From COE1 sp964445375 (GTDB taxonomy: Bacteria > Bacillota > Clostridia > Lachnospirales > Lachnospiraceae): a stretch of DNA of 17,196 nt. Under the pieces are notes generated by a model. The model did no database searches and was not told where the DNA came from. It worked only from the letters and a program-made list of their open reading frames with translations. Numbering within the stretch: position 1 is the stretch's first letter; every line of letters starts with the position of its first letter. The translations under genes were made by a program, and so were the position numbers. Below, piece by piece: positions 6,473-13,479 of the stretch. The DNA lies in assembly GCA_964445375.1 (NCBI GenBank), contig CAYUKO010000085.1, positions 1 to 17,196 of the forward strand, given 5' to 3'.

Positions 6473-8212
6473 ATGAAAAGTTTTTCATATTTGCTTGGCT
6501 TGGCAAAAGGAAGCAAAGGAAAACTGGCAGATTCCGTTACCTTGTCTGTAATCAGCATTGTGTCGGGAATAGTGCCGTATTTTTGTTTTTATAAGGTGAT
6601 TGATGCCTTTATTGAAGGAATGACAGATGTGTCATTATTGGTAAAATGGTGTTTGGTGGCGGCAGTGGCGTATGTAGTCAAGGTAGTGGCGTTTGGGTTA
6701 TCAACCGGACTTAGTCACCATATGGCGTATCATATTTTGGAGCAGTTGAGATTGAGAGTGGCAGACAGATTTCTGCATGCACCATTAGGAGAAGTAACTG
6801 CTCATTCGATTGGTGAAATCAAAAGCGTTATGGTAGATAAGATAGAGGATGTAGAACCACCTTTGGCGCATATGCTTCCAGAAGGAGCAGGGCATGTTGT
6901 ATTACCGGTTGTCAGTATCATCTGCCTTGTTTTCATTGATTGGAGACTGGCATTAGCGTCTCTGATTACGGTGCCCTTGTCTTTTGTCTGTATGATGTTA
7001 ACCTTTCAAATCAGTGGTATGAACTTTGAGAAGTATGCGCGTTCGAATGAAGAGATGAACAGCAACATTGTAGAATATGTAGAAGGTATCGAGGTCATTA
7101 AGGCATTTGGAAGAACGGGAACTTCATATGAGAAATATGCAAGCTCGATTCGAAATTATAAAACGTTTATCGTGGAATGGCTTTCTTCCACATGGGTAAC
7201 GATGAAGTTAGCCTTTGCACTATTTCCATCTACGTTGTTAGGTGTCCTGCCGGTCGGATTATGGCTTGGTGCAAATGGGACGATTCCTGTTGCAAAAGTT
7301 GCACTTGCAGTTATGCTTTCCATGTCCATGGTAGTATCTTTGGCAAAGCTTGAGGTATTTTCAGAAAGCATTCGTGAAATGTCACATACGGTAGAGAAAC
7401 TACAGATATTTCTGAATATGTCTGCATTACCGGAGTCGGATAGCAGAGTGCAGATTTTCAATCATGATGTAACCATGAATAAAGTGCGTTTTTCTTACAC
7501 AGGTGAAAAGGAGCAGGAAGTATTGCATGGCATAGATTTAGAGCTTACGCAGGGAAGCTTCACTGCATTGGTTGGACCTTCCGGTGGTGGTAAGTCTACG
7601 GTAGCAAAATTACTGGCGCGATTCTGGGATGTGACAGAAGGAGAAATCAGAATCGGTGGTGTGAATATCAAGGAGATTCCGCTGTCGCAGCTTGTAGATA
7701 TGGTCAGCTTTGTGACACAGGATAATTTCCTGTTTCGCTGCTCGATTTTAGAAAATATCCGACTGGGCAATCCAAAGGCTACCGATGAAGAGGTCTACGA
7801 AGCAGCAAGGGCAGCGCAATGTGAAGATTTTATCAGGAAGCTTCCACAAGGATATCAGACTTCGGCAGGAGAAGCAGGAAAAAGACTTTCCGGCGGAGAG
7901 AAGCAGAGAATTGCGATTGCCCGCATGATGTTAAAGAATGCACCGATTGTGATTCTGGATGAGGCAACAGCAAGCATTGACCCGGAAAATGAGCATCTGA
8001 TTCAGAGTGCGATTTCGGAACTGACGAGAGGTAAGACGATTATTACTATTGCCTATAGACTTGCAACCATTGAACATGCAGACCAGATTCTTGTTCTTGA
8101 CGATGGAAAACTGGTACAGGTAGGAACACATAAGGAACTGATAGAACAGAAAGGACGTTACCGTAACTTTATTCAGATACGAGAAAAGGCAGAGGGCTGG
8201 AGCATCACATAA
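6473..8212 (+). CDS. Half-size ABC transporter (exporter fold) with atypical switch residue
   Basis: A 579-residue fusion of a six-helix membrane domain (about 1-320) and a nucleotide-binding domain. The latter has Walker A GPSGGGKST (368-376), Q-loop TQDNFLF with Gln416, signature LSGGEKQR (472-479), Walker B with Glu497, and SIDPENE. The switch position reads TIAYRLATIEHAD, so the usual His is Tyr528. The VEYVEGIEVIKAFGR segment, RFWDVTEG and DPENE are shared with the pair at 11737/13476 and fit the IrtAB/YbtPQ-like group, which imports siderophores despite the exporter fold (from memory). The ATG at 6473 has TAGGAGGAGAGG upstream; an ATG at 6410 lies at the edge of the terminator hairpin and is rejected. 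No partner subunit adjoins it, so it is a homodimer or pairs with a distant or nearby half-transporter. The substrate is unknown. Confidence 0.88.
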   Translation: MKSFSYLLGLAKGSKGKLADSVTLSVISIVSGIVPYFCFYKVIDAFIEGMTDVSLLVKWCLVAAVAYVVKVVAFGLSTGLSHHMAYHILEQLRLRVADRFLHAPLGEVTAHSIGEIKSVMVDKIEDVEPPLAHMLPEGAGHVVLPVVSIICLVFIDWRLALASLITVPLSFVCMMLTFQISGMNFEKYARSNEEMNSNIVEYVEGIEVIKAFGRTGTSYEKYASSIRNYKTFIVEWLSSTWVTMKLAFALFPSTLLGVLPVGLWLGANGTIPVAKVALAVMLSMSMVVSLAKLEVFSESIREMSHTVEKLQIFLNMSALPESDSRVQIFNHDVTMNKVRFSYTGEKEQEVLHGIDLELTQGSFTALVGPSGGGKSTVAKLLARFWDVTEGEIRIGGVNIKEIPLSQLVDMVSFVTQDNFLFRCSILENIRLGNPKATDEEVYEAARAAQCEDFIRKLPQGYQTSAGEAGKRLSGGEKQRIAIARMMLKNAPIVILDEATASIDPENEHLIQSAISELTRGKTIITIAYRLATIEHADQILVLDDGKLVQVGTHKELIEQKGRYRNFIQIREKAEGWSIT

Positions 8213-8308
8213 AAAAACTTTGCAAGTTGGTTGGAAGATATATGTGAATGCTTAATGAGAAAAAATATCAACAACGATAAATCAATAGTAAATGGAAATT
8301 CTTGGATG

Positions 8309-8314
8309 TATAAT
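8309..8314 (+). promoter_or_regulatory. Possible -10 box before the small membrane protein gene
   Basis: The 179-bp gap 8213-8391 contains a perfect TATAAT at 8309-8314, 78 bp before the next start codon. I found no good -35 box at the right distance and no TTAG-N6-CTAA operator, so this may need an activator. Nothing else in the gap is convincing, and no terminator follows the ABC gene. Confidence 0.4.
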
Positions 8315-8391
8315 ATGAATTATCAGAAAATAATGTCACTCTCGAAAAAAGTAATAATTATGTATCACAATGGTTCAAGGAGGATTGTGTG

Positions 8392-8700
8392 ATGTTAGGT
8401 TGGATTAAGAAAATGGACGCTGCGAAAACAGGAATCTTTGCGGCAGGTGTATTATTTGGTACAGCTGGAGTCAAGGTATTAGCAAGCAAAGATGCGAAAA
8501 AGGTATATACACATTGTACCGCAGCAGTGCTTCGTGCCAAGGAATGTGTCATGAAGACGGCAACCACCATTCAGGAAAATGCGGAAGATATCTATGCAGA
8601 AGCAAAGCAGATTAATGAAGAAAGAGCTGCAGCAGAAGCAGAGTATGAAGATGAGAAGCCGGAAGACGTTTCAGAAGAAATGAATACAGCAACAGAATAA
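8392..8700 (+). CDS. Small membrane-anchored protein, DUF6110-like, partner of P-type ATPase
   Basis: A 102-residue protein with one hydrophobic segment near the N-terminus (GIFAAGVLFGTAGVKVLA, about 13-30), then a basic and Ala-rich helical region, then a very acidic tail (AEAEYEDEKPEDVSEE). I recognise it as the DUF6110 type usually found before metal ATPases in clostridia. In layout it resembles mycobacterial PacL (DUF1490), a membrane-anchored partner encoded beside the metal-efflux ATPase CtpC; the resemblance is by architecture, not proven homology. AAGGAGG at 8377-8383 is 8 nt before the ATG at 8392; the adjoining GTG at 8389 is an alternative start. The gene is followed by a terminator and then the ATPase gene. 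The likely role is a scaffold or metal chaperone at the membrane; this is inferred. Confidence 0.75.
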   Translation: MLGWIKKMDAAKTGIFAAGVLFGTAGVKVLASKDAKKVYTHCTAAVLRAKECVMKTATTIQENAEDIYAEAKQINEERAAAEAEYEDEKPEDVSEEMNTATE

Positions 8701-8713
8701 GACAAGATGAATG

Positions 8714-8741
8714 ACACCTGTGGAGTTTCACAGGTGTTTTT
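8714..8741 (+). terminator. Intrinsic terminator between small protein gene and P-type ATPase gene
   Basis: ACACCTGTG (8714-8722), loop GAGTTT, CACAGGTGT (8729-8737) make a perfect 9-bp stem running into five T (8737-8741). Only 18 bp separate it from the ATPase start, so the ATPase is probably reached by partial read-through. Confidence 0.85.
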
Positions 8742-8759
8742 CGCAGATTAGGTGGTTAT

Positions 8760-10835
8760 ATGAGATTTAAGATTGAACATGAGATAAAGGGGCGTATGCG
8801 AGTGCATCTGATACAGAAGCGTATGTCCTTTCAGGAAGCGGATATTCTGCAATATCAGTTAGAAAGTTATCCGTTTATCACATCGGCAAAGATTTATACG
8901 AGAAATCAGAATGTTGTCATTTGCTATCAGGGAGAAAGACAACAGGTTATTCGTATTTTGCAGGAATTTTCCTATGAAAAGGCGGATGTTCCGGCGGAGG
9001 TATTAGAGAATTCGGGCAGAGAAATGAATCAAAAATACTGGGATAAGCTGGTATTTAAGGTAATTATGCGAGCTACGAGAAAGTACTGGATACCATATCC
9101 TGTCAGGGTAGTGATTACCGGAATGAAGTCGGCAAGATATATATGGAAAGGACTATGTACGCTGGCAAAGGGCAAGATAGAAGTTTCTGTTCTGGATGGG
9201 GTTGCAATAGGCGTTTCGGTATTCCGGGGTGATTTTAAGACCGCAAGTTCTGTTATGTTTCTATTGGGAATCGGTGAGATTCTGGAAGAGTGGACACATA
9301 AGAAGTCCGTGGATGACTTGGCAAGAAGTATGTCCTTGAACGTGGATAAGGTGTGGATGCTTGCGGATGACAAAGAAGTGCTTGTGGATATTAATCGAAT
9401 TGTTCCGGGAGACAAAGTTGTTATTCATATGGGAAATATGATTCCATTTGATGGTGTTGTGGTGCAGGGTGAGGGAAATGTCAATCAGGCATCGTTAACA
9501 GGAGAATCCCTTCCGGTAGCAAAGTCAGCAGGTGGTTATGTCTATGCAGGAACCGTATTGGAGGAAGGCGAACTTCTAATCAAGGTAAAGGAAACCGCAG
9601 GCTCAACAAAATTCGAGAAAATCGTAACAATGATAGAAGAATCTGAGAAGCTTAAATCAACAGTGGAAGGAAAGGCATCACATCTTGCAGACAAGCTGGT
9701 TCCGTACACGCTTCTTGGAACTGCTTTGACTTATGCCTTAACGCGAAATGTGACCAAGGCATTGTCTGTATTAATGGTTGATTTCTCCTGTGCATTAAAG
9801 CTTGCCATACCGATTACGGTATTGTCTGCAATTCGTGAGGCAGGGCAATATCACATTACGGTAAAGGGCGGAAAGTTTTTAGAGAAAGTCGCAGAGGCAG
9901 ATACCATTGTATTTGACAAAACGGGAACTCTGACGAAAGCGCAGCCAACCGTAGTGGATGTGATTTCTTTTTCAGAGCAGGAGCCGGATGAATTACTCCG
10001 CATTGCAGCCTGTCTGGAAGAGCATTTCCCACATTCTATGGCAAAGGCAGTTGTAAATGCAGCCAAGGAAAAAGGCCTGGAGCATGAAGAAATGCATTCG
10101 AAAGTGGAGTATATCGTTGCGCATGGAATTTCATCTATGGTAAATGGACAAAAGGTTATCGTGGGAAGCAGACATTTTGTCTTTGATGATGAAGCGTGTG
10201 TGGTTCCACAAGGCATGCAGGAGCGGTTAGATGCCATTTCTGAGGAGTATACGCAGTTGTACCTTGCAGTGGATGGTGTTCTGGAAGCGGTTATCTGCAT
10301 TGAAGACCCGATTCGAGAAGAAGCCCAAATGGTTATTGAGCGGTTAAGAGAAGCAGGAATCAATAAGTTTGTTATGATGACTGGTGACAATGAGAAGACC
10401 GCAAGCTCGGTTGCTTCCAAAATCGGCGTGGACGAGTATTACGCAGAGGTTCTGCCGGAAGATAAGGCTGGCTTTATCGAGAAGGAGAGAGAAGCTGGAA
10501 GAAAAGTTATTATGATTGGTGATGGTATCAATGATTCGCCGGCGTTATCCGCAGCAGATGTTGGTATTGCAATCAGCGATGGCGCACAAATTGCAAGAGA
10601 GGTTGCGGATGTTACAATTGGCGCAGACAATCTGGGAGGACTGGTAGTCTTAAAGACGTTAAGTGATGGACTTATGAAGCGTATTCATAAGAATTATATA
10701 CGGATTGTCGGTATTAATTCCGGATTGATTCTTCTTGGTGTAACCGGAATGATTCAGCCAACTACTTCGGCACTGTTTCATAATGCTTCGACATTAGCAA
10801 TCAGTCTTGGAAGTATGAAGGATATTATAGAGTAA
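8760..10835 (+). CDS. P1B-type heavy-metal transporting ATPase
   Basis: A 691-residue metal-transporting P-type ATPase. It begins with a ferredoxin-like HMA domain of HMA_2 type (about 1-75) lacking a CxxC metal site. Then come membrane helices, the actuator motif LTGES (246-250), the phosphorylation motif DKTGT (Asp386), HFPHSMAKA (422-430) in place of the usual HP motif, TGDN (541-544), GDGINDSP (587-594), and last helices with FHNAST (673-678). The metal-selecting helix reads DFSCALKLAIP (341-351): Ser-Cys-Ala rather than CPC, SPC or TPC, so it is not a standard Cu, Zn/Cd or P1B-4 pump. It would move a transition metal across the cell membrane, probably outward. AGGTGG precedes the ATG. 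Its small upstream partner suggests a CtpC/PacL-like efflux unit. The metal (Mn, Fe or Zn) is not determinable here. Confidence 0.9.
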   Translation: MRFKIEHEIKGRMRVHLIQKRMSFQEADILQYQLESYPFITSAKIYTRNQNVVICYQGERQQVIRILQEFSYEKADVPAEVLENSGREMNQKYWDKLVFKVIMRATRKYWIPYPVRVVITGMKSARYIWKGLCTLAKGKIEVSVLDGVAIGVSVFRGDFKTASSVMFLLGIGEILEEWTHKKSVDDLARSMSLNVDKVWMLADDKEVLVDINRIVPGDKVVIHMGNMIPFDGVVVQGEGNVNQASLTGESLPVAKSAGGYVYAGTVLEEGELLIKVKETAGSTKFEKIVTMIEESEKLKSTVEGKASHLADKLVPYTLLGTALTYALTRNVTKALSVLMVDFSCALKLAIPITVLSAIREAGQYHITVKGGKFLEKVAEADTIVFDKTGTLTKAQPTVVDVISFSEQEPDELLRIAACLEEHFPHSMAKAVVNAAKEKGLEHEEMHSKVEYIVAHGISSMVNGQKVIVGSRHFVFDDEACVVPQGMQERLDAISEEYTQLYLAVDGVLEAVICIEDPIREEAQMVIERLREAGINKFVMMTGDNEKTASSVASKIGVDEYYAEVLPEDKAGFIEKEREAGRKVIMIGDGINDSPALSAADVGIAISDGAQIAREVADVTIGADNLGGLVVLKTLSDGLMKRIHKNYIRIVGINSGLILLGVTGMIQPTTSALFHNASTLAISLGSMKDIIE

Positions 10836-10836
10836 A

Positions 10837-10882
10837 TGAAAAAAGTAATCAATTACAGGTTTGTAGTTGATTACTTTTTTCA
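10837..10882. terminator. Strong terminator after the P-type ATPase
   Basis: Starting 2 nt after the stop codon, TGAAAAAAGTAATCAAT (10837-10853) pairs with GTTGATTACTTTTTTCA (10866-10882), a 17-bp stem with one terminal G-U pair. The T-rich right arm gives the + strand tail and the A-rich left arm gives one on the opposite strand, so it could work both ways. Confidence 0.9.
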
Positions 10883-10908
10883 TTAAGAGCATTTTTGGAA
10901 GAAAGTCA

Positions 10909-10937
10909 TTGACGATGGATAGAAAGTATCTTATATT
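10909..10937 (+). promoter_or_regulatory. Promoter of the TetR-family gene
   Basis: TTGACG (10909-10914) and TATATT (10932-10937), each a 5/6 match, are 17 bp apart. The palindrome at 10936-10954 begins at the end of the -10 box and covers the expected start. Confidence 0.8.
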
Positions 10938-10954
10938 CATAACGTTGTTATGAA
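10936..10954. promoter_or_regulatory. TetR-type operator, 19-bp perfect palindrome
   Basis: TTCATAAC-GTT-GTTATGAA is perfectly symmetric with 8-bp arms. It overlaps the -10 box and transcription start of the TetR-family gene. A further half-site, GTTATG, lies at 10960-10965. Size, symmetry and position fit an autoregulatory TetR operator. Confidence 0.75.
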
Positions 10955-10993
10955 ACACTGTTATGGAATATGATGTTGTGAAGGAGAAGCATT

Positions 10994-11620
10994 ATGGCAA
11001 AGCAGATAGAGGGCGTATATGAACGTATTTTGGAATGTGCAAAGCAGGAATTTCTGGAAAAGGGGTATAAGGATGCATCCCTTCGCACCATTGCGATGAA
11101 TGCCAAGACCAGTACGAATTCTATCTATGTTCGCTTCAAAGATAAGGAAGGGCTGTTTGAAGCGATTGTAAAGCCGGTTTTAGATGGATTCATGAATCAA
11201 TTTTGCAGGAGTCAGGAGCAATTTACCCAATTTGATGCCGGGGAACAGAAGCAGCAGGTAAAGGAATACAGCTTTCAGGAAATGGAATATTTGCTGGATT
11301 ATATGTATGACAATTTTGAGGAATTTCGTTTGCTTTTGGATGCCTCGTATGGAACGAAGTTTCATAACTTTGTGGATGAACTGACAAGAGTTGAAGTAGA
11401 GTATACTTTTAAGTATATGGAGACTGTGGGATATGCATGTGTCAAGGATGGAACGGTTACAGAAGAGTTCCTGCATATTGTTACGACTTCCTATATGGAA
11501 GGTATGTTTGAAATAGTTCGCCATAACATGAACAAAGAAAATGCAAGAAAATATATCATGCTTTTGGGCAGGTATCATAGCGCAGGCTTTGACGCATTTT
11601 TTAAGGAACATAGGGAATAG
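10994..11620 (+). CDS. TetR-family transcriptional regulator
   Basis: A 208-residue protein. Residues about 8-55 are the TetR DNA-binding domain: ERILECAKQEFLEKGYKDASLRTIAMNAKTS, then the characteristic STNSIYVRFKDKEGLFEAIV. The remainder is an all-helical ligand-binding and dimerization domain with no recognisable specificity. AAGGAGAAG is just upstream of the ATG. It has its own promoter and palindromic operator (10936-10954), so it is probably a self-repressing ligand sensor. The next genes, 116 bp downstream on the same strand, are the ABC pair, which it may control together with the DtxR-type site there. The inducer is unknown. Confidence 0.9.
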   Translation: MAKQIEGVYERILECAKQEFLEKGYKDASLRTIAMNAKTSTNSIYVRFKDKEGLFEAIVKPVLDGFMNQFCRSQEQFTQFDAGEQKQQVKEYSFQEMEYLLDYMYDNFEEFRLLLDASYGTKFHNFVDELTRVEVEYTFKYMETVGYACVKDGTVTEEFLHIVTTSYMEGMFEIVRHNMNKENARKYIMLLGRYHSAGFDAFFKEHRE

Positions 11621-11627
11621 TTAACAG

Positions 11628-11681
11628 GCTGTATCTTGAGAATGGAAGCTTAAAGTGTACACAACATGTGCAAGATACAGC
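11628..11681. repeat. Inverted repeat, 11-bp arms, between the TetR gene and ABC pair
   Basis: GCTGTATCTTG (11628-11638) and CAAGATACAGC (11671-11681) are perfect reverse complements separated by 32 nt, which also contain the 8-bp palindrome GTGTACAC (11656-11663). There is no T-run after either arm, so it is not a standard terminator. It may be a processing hairpin, a regulator site, or a small repeat element. Confidence 0.65.
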
Positions 11682-11699
11682 TTAAAAATAAAACATGGG

Positions 11700-11713
11700 T
11701 TAGTTAATGCTAA
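11700..11713. promoter_or_regulatory. DtxR-type operator, site C, before the ABC pair
   Basis: TTAG-TTAATG-CTAA, extended to GTTAG/CTAAC (11699-11714), has the same N6 spacing as sites A, B and D. It ends 23 bp before the ABC start. An A-rich stretch with TAAAAC (11689-11694) may be the -10 box, but I see no good -35 box. Confidence 0.65.
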
Positions 11714-11736
11714 CAAAGAAAGGGTAAGGTGAGTAT

Positions 11737-13479
11737 ATGAAGGAAAAGCAACCACTTCTGCGTATCTGGGAGTTGGGAGAGTCAAAGCATGGAGAATTAA
11801 TCTGTGCCATTGTGATGGCTGCGACAGGAACCATAGGAGGTATCGTTCCATATGTAGCGGCTGCACAGATTATTATTGCTTTGTTGCAGAATAACACACA
11901 ATGGAATCACTATTTGTTATGGTGTGGAGTTGCACTTGGAGGTTATCTGGTAAAAACCTGTTTTTATAACATGGCACTTGGGATATCACATAAGGCGACG
12001 TTTGCCATTTTAAAGGAGATTCGAAGTCGTATTCTTGAAAAACTGCCCAAGATGCCATTAGGGACAGTGATGGATACTTCCAGTGGAAGAATGAAACAGA
12101 TTATTGTAGATCAGGTGGACAGCATGGAGACTACACTGGCACATTTATTACCGGAGATGACCTCGAATCTGTTAGCTCCGATTTGTATTTTGGGATATTT
12201 GTTTGTCCTTGACTGGCGAATGGCGCTGATTTCACTGATATCGATTCCTGTGGGTATGATTTTCATGATGAGTGTCATGGGTGGCTATGGCAAGGACTAT
12301 GAAGGTGCGGTAAAGGCAACCAGGGAAATGAATGAAACCATTGTGGAATATATCGGTGGCATTGAAGTAATCAAAGCGTATAACCAAGGAAATAATTCTT
12401 ATGCAAAGTTTGCAGACCGTGTAAGGGCAAATGCGGCATATTACTACAATTGGATGAAGAAATGTCAGCTTAGAATGTCTCTTGCCTATGCGATAACTCC
12501 GGCAACTCTCATTACTGTTTTGCCGGTAGGTTGGGCATTTTATCAAAGTGGCAGCTTAACAATGGAAAAATTTATACTGATTATCATTTTATCCATGGGC
12601 ATTGTTGGACCGCTTATCGCAGCAATGGGCTTTACGGATAATCTGGCTAAGATAGGAACGATTGTTGGTTCTGTTGATGAAATCTTACTGGGTGAGGAAC
12701 AGGAACATGGTGATAAAGAAGTGAAGCTTGATCGTATGGATATTACAGTGGAAAATGTGTCATTTGGCTATCATGATGAGAAAGAAATTCTGCATCAGGT
12801 AAGTCTTAAGATTCCGGCAGGAAGTATGACTGCATTCGTTGGACCGTCTGGTGGTGGAAAATCTACCATTGCAAAGTTGATTGCAGGATTCTGGGATGTG
12901 ACAGAAGGGAAAATCTGTCTAGACGGTGTGGATGAGAAGGAGATTCCATTAGAACAGCTATATGGTCATGTGGCATTTGTATCTCAGGATAATTATTTGT
13001 TTGACGAAACCGTTCGGGAGAATATTCGTATGGGACGCATGGATGCAACGGATAAAGAGGTAGAGGAAGTGGCAAAGGCAGCAGGCTGCGATGCGTTTAT
13101 CCGCAATCTTGAGCATGGATATGATACAAAGGTAGGCGGTGGCGGAGCACATCTGTCAGGAGGAGAGCGTCAACGTATCGCCATTGCAAGAGCGATGTTA
13201 AAGGATGCACCAATTATTATTCTGGACGAGGCAACGGCATACATGGATCCGGAAAATGAAGCCGTTGTTCAAAAGGCGGTAGCCAAATTGATACAGGGTA
13301 AGACGGTTATTGTGATTGCGCATCGTTTGTCAACGATTACGGACGCTGATCAGATTGTAGTGATTCAGGATGGTACGGTAAAGGCAAAAGGAACTCATGA
13401 AACATTACTTACATCCTGTCCTTTATATAAGGAAATGTGGCAGGCACATATAGGCACAAAGGAGGGCGAAGTAGCATGA
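11737..13479 (+). CDS. ABC transporter half, IrtA/YbtP-like, first of a heterodimeric pair
   Basis: A 580-residue half-transporter: six membrane helices (about 1-310), then a nucleotide-binding domain with Walker A GPSGGGKST (369-377), Q-loop SQDNYLF (Gln417), signature LSGGERQR (473-480), Walker B with Glu498, YMDPENE, and switch His529 in IAHRL. All catalytic residues are canonical. The membrane domain shares the VEYIGGIEVIKAY segment with the protein at 6473 and lacks any substrate motif I can name. AAGGTG precedes the ATG. Its stop overlaps the next start as ATGA, so the two halves are translationally coupled and probably form one heterodimer. The group includes siderophore importers in the exporter fold as well as drug exporters; the DtxR-type site upstream favours metallophore or iron handling. 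This last point is inference. Confidence 0.88.
   Translation: MKEKQPLLRIWELGESKHGELICAIVMAATGTIGGIVPYVAAAQIIIALLQNNTQWNHYLLWCGVALGGYLVKTCFYNMALGISHKATFAILKEIRSRILEKLPKMPLGTVMDTSSGRMKQIIVDQVDSMETTLAHLLPEMTSNLLAPICILGYLFVLDWRMALISLISIPVGMIFMMSVMGGYGKDYEGAVKATREMNETIVEYIGGIEVIKAYNQGNNSYAKFADRVRANAAYYYNWMKKCQLRMSLAYAITPATLITVLPVGWAFYQSGSLTMEKFILIIILSMGIVGPLIAAMGFTDNLAKIGTIVGSVDEILLGEEQEHGDKEVKLDRMDITVENVSFGYHDEKEILHQVSLKIPAGSMTAFVGPSGGGKSTIAKLIAGFWDVTEGKICLDGVDEKEIPLEQLYGHVAFVSQDNYLFDETVRENIRMGRMDATDKEVEEVAKAAGCDAFIRNLEHGYDTKVGGGGAHLSGGERQRIAIARAMLKDAPIIILDEATAYMDPENEAVVQKAVAKLIQGKTVIVIAHRLSTITDADQIVVIQDGTVKAKGTHETLLTSCPLYKEMWQAHIGTKEGEVA

Noticed and set aside
9851..10420. Open frame of 189 codons on the - strand
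   Set aside because: It lies entirely opposite the P-type ATPase gene, has no recognisable protein motif, and is explained by the codon pattern of the real gene.
11180..11611. Open frame of 143 codons on the - strand
   Set aside because: It is antisense to the TetR-family gene and shows no family features.
13437..13475. Earlier ATG for the second half-transporter
   Set aside because: It lies inside the previous gene; the ATGA overlap and AAGGAGG favour 13476.
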